Positions 1 through 5,492 of a stretch of DNA of 5,547 nucleotides are shown here, piece after piece. The translations under genes were made by a program, and so were the position numbers. The DNA is from Bacillota bacterium. Its GTDB lineage: Bacteria; Bacillota; Clostridia; Christensenellales; CAG-138. The notes beneath the pieces were generated by a model that was not told the origin of the DNA, made no database searches, and saw only the letters and a list, made by a program, of their open reading frames with translations. The stretch lies in assembly GCA_023435855.1 (NCBI GenBank), contig JAEZLG010000221.1, positions 1 to 5,547 on the forward strand. Reading direction: 5' to 3'. Numbering within the stretch: the first letter of the stretch is position 1; the number at the start of each line of letters is the position of its first letter.

Positions 1-3000
1 GCATAAGCAGCTCCGCATTAAAGGACAGTAAAAGCACGCCCGGGTGCAGTGCGGCTATAGCGTTTTGCAGCCGTTCACGGGCAGACATAATGGCGCGGCG
101 GACGGAGTGCGCACTCAAATGCGGCTCCTTCACGCACAAAAACGCGTCTTCAAGCATCACCATAGGCGCGCGCATATCAACATACAATGCTCCGGAATCA
201 CCTTCCGCATGCAAAAAGCCTTTACGGGAAAGCTCGTTTAGAAGTGCCGCATCGCCATTTGCAAAGCATAGCGCGTAGGTCGAACCGCGCTCAATGCTGC
301 GCGCCAAAAGCTCGTTTAGTAAAAGTGCCTTCGCATCCTCCACTTTAAAATCGTCACATGTATATACGCAGTCGACCTCAAGCACCTTTCCCGAGAGGTG
401 CGTGCGAAGAAGCGTTAAAAGCTTATCATCGCCCGTCAGCTCGCGGTGGCGGGAGGTATCCAGCACATGCCCACATGCAATGCCGACCGTTTTACCGCCG
501 CTAATGAGAACAACCGCTAAAAAACCGCTACGCAACGCAGTGCTTTTGACGAGCGCATGTATGTTTTCGGGAAGCACGTTTAAAGAGCGCTCAAGTTCAA
601 AGTCTAAGGAGGTATACACACAAAACCATGGTGCTGCTGCGCTCAAAACGGTTTTGTACTGCGGTGCGCGTAAATACATGCTGTTTTCGTAGATATAGCC
701 CTGTGCCATGGGATCGACAAGCATCGAGATATCGAGGTTTTTATCTATGTTTTCGCGGATACGCGAGGAGCTGACCTCTTCAAAATAGGTGGGCAGCGTG
801 AGTGTTATAACATTGCCCGTGAGCTTCTCTGCAGCCAAAGCCCCGCTTTGCGTGCCCTCTGCCGAGCTTCTTGCAAATAGGATATGGTCAAAATTTGCGG
901 CTGCTCCGTTTGGCGCATAAGCGGAGGCATTTTCGATTACGTCAGATCCTGCCACGAGGTAAAGCGTACGGCCTTCAAAAAGCTTTCTTAATCGGGCGAG
1001 GTCTTCCTTATTGCCAAGGTTAATCGGGATATCGTCGGGAAACAGGTACACGTTAAAGCGGTCGGCGACCGACATAAGCGCAATCTGCCGCCGCATGAGC
1101 TTTGGCTGCGTATATTTGGACCATGAAAACTCGTCGATGGATAGATACACCTCAAAGCCCTGTTCCAAAATTTCCTCCACAATGCGCTTATGACCGGAAG
1201 AGAACGGATCAAATGTGCCCGGGAAGAATGCTGCCGCGCGCAGCGGCGGAAACTGAAATGCGACTGAGCTTACTTCGTATTCCGTGATGAAGCGGTACAG
1301 GTGGTTGAGCATGGCGGAGGTGTTAAAGAAGTTAAGCTCGCTGACGCGCCTCTCTTTGAGTAGGCACAAAAGTTTTTTTCCGACGAGCGATAATAGCTTG
1401 CGGCGCGCAATGGTGCTAAGCGCTTCATTTGAAAAAAGCGTCGCGCAAAGTACATTTAACCCTGCGCGGCCTATCTGATCGTTGTAGTGCGCAAGGCCTG
1501 TAAAAAGCATGCCGAGAAGCCGGTTGGTTCGCACCTCGAGTACGTCATGCGCTTCGTTAGGCGTTATTGCAAATACAAGTGCAGCACCTACGGTATCAAG
1601 CGCAGCGCTTGCTGCAGCGGTACTCCCGCTGCGGACGATTTTTTCAAGCGAGCCAAGTGCTTCGTCAAGCTCCCTTTCGGGGAGATAAACCATCAGCGCA
1701 CCAAGGCACGGTGGTATGAATCGCGTAAATTCGTATAAACCGGTTTCAAGCCCGCGGCATAGGTCTACTACAATCTCGTTGCATTGCTCCACACTCAAAA
1801 GAGGTGCAATCTGAATAAGCGCATTACAAGCCTGCTCTCTTACGGGAAGATGCTCGCTTACACTCAAAAGGTTAGATAGATGCATGGCGGCGTGGAAGGC
1901 AAGGGTACGGTCACGTTGAACCCATTCTAACAATCGTGCGATGTTTGTGATTTTCACCGTCCAATGCACAGCATTTTTAAGGCTTTCAAGGTAGAGAGCC
2001 TGTAAATTAGCTGCATCTTCCGTATCGCCTCGAATCTTATGTAAAAGATAATTTGCCGCGGAGCCGCTCTCATATACTACATCCTTAAGTACCGACATGA
2101 TCTCAACGCGCGTGTCCTCGGGGCGTTCTAATAAAAACTTTTCAAGCGCTCTCAACGCGCATACGTTATGACCTGCCTCAGAACTTAATAACATTGGGCG
2201 CATATAGCGTATCAGCGCTTTAAGCTGATCCGATGTAAAAAGCGACGAGGGGACATGTGTGAGGCTATCCGCAAGAGAAAAACAATCGTCCGCTGAAAAG
2301 CGCGCAAATTTTCTGAAGTACACATCGAGGTATAACGCGCCGCTTCGGCTCCTGCAAGTGGAAAATACCCATTCCACAACGACCTTAAGCGAATTTTTGA
2401 TGCGCAGACGATGCTTAAAAGATATTTTATGATCAGGGTGCAGCAATAGCTCGAGATAGTCATGAAACAGCACGGCAGCCTCGTTTAAAAGCTCGTCTAC
2501 CGCGGGAGCCGCGGCGTTTTCCGGCGCATGCGCCGGAAGTTCCTTCTTGTACGGCATTGCGCGGTTGGCGAGCACGCGCCCCATAATCTGCCCGGCATGC
2601 CTTCTGACATCGCTCTCGTGGTGCATGAGTAGCTCGTAGAGGAAATTCAAAAGCCTGAGCTTGTTGGCACGCGACATATAGGTGAAGTATTCCTCAAAAA
2701 GCCTTAGATGCGTACGTACGCTGTCCAGGTTTTTTTCGCTGCGGGCATTTTCCAGAAGCCTTGCAAACGAGGCGTTAGAACTTACCGCATGCATGAGTTT
2801 TATGTTATGCTCAACCGCCATAAGCCGAAGCGCTTTTACAGTTTCCTCTTCACTTAAAAGCGAGGCGTCAAGCAAATCCGGTACAGTCAGCGCATCTTCA
2901 AACGGGTCTGCACGCACGCCTAAAGAGGCGAGATACTCTTCAAAATCACGCAGCTTATGATATACGCGTTCATAGCGGGTGCGTTTCTCATCGTCAATGT

Positions 3001-3922
3001 TATAGAGCTTAGAAAGTATAGCGTCACGCGCTTCTATGAGCGACAAAATACGCATTTCCTCTTGGCCTGAGGCAGCCATTTGCCCGCGAACGCGAAAGTC
3101 GGAATAAATCAAAAGAAGCGATTCGATGGGCAGGTTTTCAAACTCTAAATCCCATGTCGAATGGTTAGCGGCAATGTGCGCGACAGCGGGCATATTGCGC
3201 TCGCGAAGCCATTGATCGGTAAAATAGTAATGTAAATACGGTATGCGCTTTGCATCGCTCCCCTTACAGCCGAATTTGCCTATATCATGGCAGGCGGCAG
3301 AGGCGCTCACAAGGGCAATATCTGCACTTGCACCCGCTTCATTTGCCTTTCGCGCCATATGTACGGCTACATGGTGTACGCCCGCCGCATGGGAGAGCGG
3401 ACGAAACGGAAGCAGCTCGTTTCCGATGCGCAAAAGCTCATAATAGAAGCTATCCTCGCACGCATCTTTAAAGGCTATGTATTCCTCCCTCACACGGCTT
3501 AATTGAAGCTCCGCATCCGAAACATATAGTATGTCAATCAGCGCATCGTAGGGGCGAAGCGTACGCTCAAACGCGACAAACGCGCGGAGCACGGTAAGAT
3601 AAAACAACATGCCCTTATCCGCCTCTGTGCTGCGATTTGTTGTAGAGGGAAAAAGCTTGTCCGACAGCGCAGTGTAAACATAGGAAAGCCAGCCTTCCTC
3701 GGGCTCTATAGAAAGCTTGTCCAGCACGGGGCGGCAAAGAGAAAGCGTATCGCGGCAAAGCGTTTCCTTTTTAGGCTCTATATTCAAAACAGCCTCACGA
3801 AAGCCGGTTTCTAAAAGAAGCGACTTAAGCGCCTTATCGTGGATCCCCGCATGCGGCAAAAACGACGAGGAAAGCGATGTTAACAGGGTTTTATAAAAGG
3901 CTGCGAGCGTTTCTCTTTTCAC
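1..3922 (-). CDS. Giant multidomain protein: HD domain, HEAT-like repeats, nucleotidyltransferase, GNAT-like domain (partial, C-terminus beyond window)
   Basis: The frame is open for 1307 codons without a stop and continues past the left edge. The GTG start at 3922-3920 has a GGGGG Shine-Dalgarno (3930-3934) 7 nt upstream and an in-frame TAG at 3971-3973. Seen domains: residues about 170-290 form an HD phosphohydrolase-type domain, with H178/H183/H184, H212-D213 in CHDIGKFG, K216, H249/H254 and D275 (YSDFR). Residues about 380-895 are helical with HEAT/ARM-like repeats, clearest at 434-450, 690-706 and 813-827. Residues about 897-1086 are a NadD/CoaD-type nucleotidyltransferase: PGTFDP at 901-906, SSGH at 908-911, GSD at 992-994 and SSSRIR at 1051-1056. 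Residues about 1090-1255 look like a GNAT fold without a clear acetyl-CoA motif. From about 1257 a further domain begins. Such proteins are usually annotated as cytidylyltransferase or HD-domain protein. The cytosolic location is inferred from the lack of a signal peptide or membrane segment. Substrates are unknown. Domain calls are by eye; the HD and transferase calls are firm, the others less so. Confidence 0.88.
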   Translation of the reverse strand, partial: MKRETLAAFYKTLLTSLSSSFLPHAGIHDKALKSLLLETGFREAVLNIEPKKETLCRDTLSLCRPVLDKLSIEPEEGWLSYVYTALSDKLFPSTTNRSTEADKGMLFYLTVLRAFVAFERTLRPYDALIDILYVSDAELQLSRVREEYIAFKDACEDSFYYELLRIGNELLPFRPLSHAAGVHHVAVHMARKANEAGASADIALVSASAACHDIGKFGCKGSDAKRIPYLHYYFTDQWLRERNMPAVAHIAANHSTWDLEFENLPIESLLLIYSDFRVRGQMAASGQEEMRILSLIEARDAILSKLYNIDDEKRTRYERVYHKLRDFEEYLASLGVRADPFEDALTVPDLLDASLLSEEETVKALRLMAVEHNIKLMHAVSSNASFARLLENARSEKNLDSVRTHLRLFEEYFTYMSRANKLRLLNFLYELLMHHESDVRRHAGQIMGRVLANRAMPYKKELPAHAPENAAAPAVDELLNEAAVLFHDYLELLLHPDHKISFKHRLRIKNSLKVVVEWVFSTCRSRSGALYLDVYFRKFARFSADDCFSLADSLTHVPSSLFTSDQLKALIRYMRPMLLSSEAGHNVCALRALEKFLLERPEDTRVEIMSVLKDVVYESGSAANYLLHKIRGDTEDAANLQALYLESLKNAVHWTVKITNIARLLEWVQRDRTLAFHAAMHLSNLLSVSEHLPVREQACNALIQIAPLLSVEQCNEIVVDLCRGLETGLYEFTRFIPPCLGALMVYLPERELDEALGSLEKIVRSGSTAAASAALDTVGAALVFAITPNEAHDVLEVRTNRLLGMLFTGLAHYNDQIGRAGLNVLCATLFSNEALSTIARRKLLSLVGKKLLCLLKERRVSELNFFNTSAMLNHLYRFITEYEVSSVAFQFPPLRAAAFFPGTFDPFSSGHKRIVEEILEQGFEVYLSIDEFSWSKYTQPKLMRRQIALMSVADRFNVYLFPDDIPINLGNKEDLARLRKLFEGRTLYLVAGSDVIENASAYAPNGAAANFDHILFARSSAEGTQSGALAAEKLTGNVITLTLPTYFEEVSSSRIRENIDKNLDISMLVDPMAQGYIYENSMYLRAPQYKTVLSAAAPWFCVYTSLDFELERSLNVLPENIHALVKSTALRSGFLAVVLISGGKTVGIACGHVLDTSRHRELTGDDKLLTLLRTHLSGKVLEVDCVYTCDDFKVEDAKALLLNELLARSIERGSTYALCFANGDAALLNELSRKGFLHAEGDSGALYVDMRAPMVMLEDAFLCVKEPHLSAHSVRRAIMSARERLQNAIAALHPGVLLLSFNAELLM
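2519..2538. repeat. Perfect 20-bp palindrome inside the giant gene
   Basis: The half site TTCCGGCGCA is followed directly by its reverse complement with no mismatch. It encodes part of a Pro/Ala-rich stretch, about residues 461-475, which looks like a linker between helical blocks. It could form a strong hairpin or cruciform, or be a by-product of a low-complexity, GC-rich linker. Confidence 0.7.
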
Positions 3923-3929
3923 AGCTGTA

Positions 3930-3934
3930 CCCCC
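3930..3934 (-). promoter_or_regulatory. Ribosome binding site of the giant gene
   Basis: GGGGG on the minus strand, 7 nt before the GTG codon at 3922. It decides the start: no ATG, GTG or TTG lies in frame between it and the in-frame TAG at 3971-3973. Confidence 0.65.
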
Positions 3935-4004
3935 AAATGTAAATAAGCCAATTGCTTTTTTTATTATATACTACCAAAGACTGAGAGAAAACAGCTTTAG
4001 CCCG

Positions 4005-4033
4005 ATAATAAAGTTATAGAGTTGGCGGTTCAA
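4005..4033 (-). promoter_or_regulatory. Candidate promoter of the giant gene
   Basis: On the minus strand, a -35 TTGAAC (4028-4033) and a -10 TATTAT (4005-4010) are separated by 17 nt, predicting a start near 3998 and a leader of about 75 nt. A second, perfect TATAAT lies nearer the gene at 3963-3968, but its -35 position is poor (TTTTCT-like). Either or both may be used. Both lie downstream of the small gene, so the giant gene probably has its own transcript. Confidence 0.45.
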
Positions 4034-4046
4034 GCTATCTTAACTC

Positions 4047-4250
4047 CTACGCTGCTGCCTTTTGTTTATTAAAGCAAAAAACCCCGTTCGGAAAATGATC
4101 CGTGAACGAGGTTTTTTTGCGGTCATACAGTTTTTTGCTTTCTACTTTGCGGGTATAGGGCTTAATGCCTTCCCAGGTGTTTCGCCGCTGTGCGTTAAGC
4201 TCTTTTTTCCTTTGCTTGCTCAGCTTTTCTTGCGGTATGAATTTTTCCAC
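4047..4250 (-). CDS. Small basic conserved-type hypothetical protein, 67 residues
   Basis: The frame reads VEKFIPQEKLSK at its start, followed by a Lys/Arg-rich body: KKELNAQRR at 15-23, W26, PYTRK at 31-35 and YDRKK at 42-46. The pattern EK-(F/Y)-IP, then KLSK, then RR-x-TW, then P-x-TRK, then Y-x-RKK resembles a family of short uncharacterised Firmicutes proteins recalled from memory. It has no cysteine cluster, signal peptide or membrane helix; the high positive charge would suit nucleic acid or ribosome contact, but that is inference. An ATG two codons upstream (4256-4254) is only 2 nt from the GGAGG core, whereas GTG at 4250-4248 is 8 nt away and gives the family-like start, so GTG is preferred. 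The tail from about residue 45 is encoded by a terminator-like hairpin. It diverges from cysK and is separated from the giant gene by that hairpin and a promoter. Confidence 0.72.
   Translation of the reverse strand: MEKFIPQEKLSKQRKKELNAQRRNTWEGIKPYTRKVESKKLYDRKKTSFTDHFPNGVFCFNKQKAAA
4074..4120. terminator. Bidirectional intrinsic terminator-like hairpin inside the small gene's 3' end
   Basis: The left arm 4076-4089 (six A, then CCCCGTTC) pairs with 4104-4117 (GAACGAGG, then T) with one C-A mismatch at 4084/4109. In the loop, GGA (4090-4092) can also pair with TCC (4099-4101). On the plus strand seven T follow the stem; on the minus strand GGGG is followed by six T. As a minus-strand terminator it would separate the small gene from the giant gene, but it lies upstream of the small gene's stop codon at 4047-4049. 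Confidence 0.65.
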
Positions 4251-4257
4251 AAGCATT

Positions 4258-4266
4258 ACCTCCTTT
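4258..4266 (-). promoter_or_regulatory. Strong Shine-Dalgarno sequence that sets the small gene's start
   Basis: AAAGGAGGT on the minus strand matches the anti-Shine-Dalgarno almost completely. The GGAGG core is 8 nt from GTG at 4250 but only 2 nt from ATG at 4256, which is too close for normal initiation. This favours the GTG start. Confidence 0.8.
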
Positions 4267-4294
4267 ATAGGTTTCCCAAAAACCGCGGGGTTTC

Positions 4295-4323
4295 AGCATA
4301 ACACTTTTTCGCATATCCCGCAA
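4295..4323 (-). promoter_or_regulatory. Candidate promoter of the small basic protein gene
   Basis: On the minus strand, a -35-like TTGCGG (4318-4323) and a -10 TATGCT (4295-4300) are separated by 17 nt, and a TG one base before the -10 forms an extended -10 element. The predicted start near 4288 gives a leader of about 38 nt. It lies back-to-back with the cysK promoter. Confidence 0.45.
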
Positions 4324-4368
4324 GTTAGGCTAGTTTACTATTTATTTTTGCTTTATACATTTTACATG

Positions 4369-4397
4369 TTGACAAGGAAAAAGTGCTCGCATATACT
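4369..4397 (+). promoter_or_regulatory. cysK promoter
   Basis: A perfect -35 TTGACA (4369-4374) lies 17 nt from a -10 TATACT (4392-4397), which has five of six consensus bases. The predicted start is near 4404, giving a leader of about 34 nt. The leader is too short for a T-box or other riboswitch, so control is more likely by a protein operator over the promoter and leader. Confidence 0.8.
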
Positions 4398-4430
4398 AAT
4401 ACCATACTAAACCTATATGAATTGAGGTAT
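4393..4430 (+). promoter_or_regulatory. Possible operator: tandem repeat and imperfect dyad at the cysK start site
   Basis: ATACTAATACC (4393-4403) is followed directly by ATACTAAACC (4404-4413), two near-identical copies covering the -10 and the start site. ATACC (4399-4403) is also mirrored by GGTAT (4426-4430), and ACCT (4411-4414) by AGGT (4425-4428). Rrf2-family repressors such as CymR bind imperfect AT-rich dyads at sulfur genes in Firmicutes, so this is a candidate site. The match is short and the DNA is AT-rich, so confidence is low. Confidence 0.25.
4422..4428 (+). promoter_or_regulatory. cysK ribosome binding site
   Basis: TTGAGGT, with the GAGG core ending 10 nt before ATG at 4438. 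It is a moderate match. It could pair with ACCT at 4411-4414, partly hiding the site in the mRNA. Confidence 0.55.
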
Positions 4431-4437
4431 ATATTTT

Positions 4438-5367
4438 ATGAAACTGTATGAGAGTATTACGGAGCTTATAGGCAACACGCCGCTTCTTGTACTGAATAAC
4501 TATGGAAAAACAGAGGCTTTAAACGCTCGTATCGCTGCTAAGCTTGAATATTTCAACCCCGCCGGCAGCGTAAAGGATCGTATTGCGCTCGCGATGGTCG
4601 ACGATGCCGAAAAGAGCGGCAAGCTTAAACCGGGCGGGCTTATCATAGAGCCTACCTCGGGCAACACGGGTGTAGGGCTTGCGAGCGTAGCGGCATCCCG
4701 CGGCTATCGCGTAATCCTCACCATGCCCGAGACGATGAGCGTGGAGAGAAGAAAGCTCTTGGCTGCTTATGGGGCAGAGCTTGTGTTGACGGATGGTGCA
4801 AAAGGCATGAAGGGCGCTATCGAAAAAGCAACAGAGCTTTTAAACGAAAACCCTGGGAGCTTTATGCCCGGCCAGTTCGATAACCCGGCCAACCCGGCTG
4901 TGCACAAAAAGACCACCGGCCCTGAGATTTGGCGCGATACGGACGGCAAAGTCGATATTTTGGTATCGGGTATCGGCACCGGCGGCACCATCACCGGAGC
5001 AGGCGAATATTTAAAAGCGCAAAACCCTGATGTAAAGGTTGTAGCCGTAGAACCTGCCGCCTCCCCCGTGCTTACGGAGGGCAAAAGCGGTCCGCATAAA
5101 ATTCAGGGAATCGGCGCGGGATTCGTGCCAACCGTATTGAACACCGGCGTTTACGACGAAGTGATCACCGTACAAAACGAAGATGCATTTCTAGCCGCAC
5201 GTAAGCTCGCACACGCGGAAGGGATTCTCGTCGGCATCTCCTCGGGCGCGGCACTCCACGCGGCAACCGAGCTTGCCACACGCCCCGAAAACGCAGATAA
5301 GCTAATTGTGGCGGTTTTACCCGATACGGGAGAAAGTTATCTTTCTACAGCGCTCTTTGAAGAATAA
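4438..5367 (+). CDS. cysK: Cysteine synthase (O-acetylserine sulfhydrylase), CysK type
   Basis: This 309-residue protein is full length for the family. It is a cytosolic PLP enzyme that converts O-acetyl-L-serine and sulfide to L-cysteine and acetate, the last step of cysteine synthesis. Seen: the opening ITELIGNTPL (7-16); the PLP lysine K46 in NPAGSVKDR; the substrate loop TSGNTG (73-78); GQFDNPANP (145-153); the phosphate-binding loop GTGGT (180-184); the KIQGIGAGFVP signature (221-231); and S269 in GISSGAA, the serine expected to contact the PLP ring nitrogen. All key residues are intact. CysK is favoured over CysM or cystathionine beta-synthase by length, by the GIGAGF signature and by the lack of a CBS extension. 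No cysE or sulfate genes are visible in the window. It is transcribed alone from its own promoter and ends before two hairpins. Confidence 0.96.
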   Translation: MKLYESITELIGNTPLLVLNNYGKTEALNARIAAKLEYFNPAGSVKDRIALAMVDDAEKSGKLKPGGLIIEPTSGNTGVGLASVAASRGYRVILTMPETMSVERRKLLAAYGAELVLTDGAKGMKGAIEKATELLNENPGSFMPGQFDNPANPAVHKKTTGPEIWRDTDGKVDILVSGIGTGGTITGAGEYLKAQNPDVKVVAVEPAASPVLTEGKSGPHKIQGIGAGFVPTVLNTGVYDEVITVQNEDAFLAARKLAHAEGILVGISSGAALHAATELATRPENADKLIVAVLPDTGESYLSTALFEE

Positions 5368-5374
5368 CCTCATG

Positions 5375-5393
5375 AAGTGACAAGTCACTTTTT
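5375..5393 (+). terminator. Small hairpin with short T run after cysK
   Basis: AAGTGAC (5375-5381) and GTCACTT (5384-5390) are perfect inverted arms, followed by TTT. It starts 8 nt after the cysK stop. It may be a weak terminator or a transcript-end stabiliser in tandem with the stronger hairpin behind it. A protein binding site is also possible. Confidence 0.5.
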
Positions 5394-5404
5394 AAGAATC
5401 TTAC

Positions 5405-5440
5405 CGGATCGAGGCTTTTGCCTCGGTCCGTTTCTTTCTT
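5405..5440 (+). terminator. Strong intrinsic terminator of cysK
   Basis: An 11-bp stem pairs CGGATCGAGGC (5405-5415) with GCCTCGGTCCG (5420-5430), with one T-G wobble and a TTTT loop, followed by the T-rich tract TTTCTTTCTT. It isolates cysK from the gene starting at 5493. Confidence 0.88.
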
Positions 5441-5453
5441 TCGCTTTTTCCGC

Positions 5454-5459
5454 TATAAT
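5454..5459 (+). promoter_or_regulatory. Candidate -10 box of the right-edge gene
   Basis: A perfect TATAAT lies 33 nt before the start codon and just after the cysK terminator, where a new promoter is expected. The -35 position (about 5431-5436, TTTCTT) is poor, so the promoter may need an activator or be weak. Confidence 0.45.
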
Positions 5460-5492
5460 GAACACAAATCAGAAAAAGATTGGTGGGTATTT

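Noticed and set aside
988..2463. Minus-strand frames at 988-1212, 1270-1455 and 2212-2463
   Set aside because: They lie in other frames within the giant gene; the main frame carries the recognisable motifs over the same bases.
2707..2720. Short alternating palindrome GCGTACGTACGC in the giant gene
   Set aside because: Twelve bases, explained by ordinary codons (Ser-Val-Arg-Thr); no related copies were seen in the window.
44..3502. Many plus-strand open frames of 60-132 codons, the longest at 294-692
   Set aside because: All are antisense to the unbroken 1307-codon minus-strand frame, whose domain motifs are clear; they lack credible ribosome binding sites and family motifs.
4275..4293. A short inverted repeat with GGTTT/AAACC arms around CCGC in the small gene's leader
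   Set aside because: The stem is only 5 bp, and the predicted transcript begins inside it, so it is unlikely to act as an attenuator or terminator.
4062..4410. Plus-strand frames at 4062-4301 and 4165-4410, one rich in hydrophobic residues and membrane-like
   Set aside because: The hydrophobic look comes from reading the complement of Lys-rich codons; they are antisense to the small basic gene, and no promoter or ribosome binding site supports them.
4404..4437. Possible T-box or SAM riboswitch upstream of cysK
   Set aside because: The leader from the predicted start is only about 34 nt and has no terminator or specifier structure.
4767..5084. A 105-codon minus-strand frame
   Set aside because: Antisense to the conserved core of cysK; a shadow of its codon pattern.
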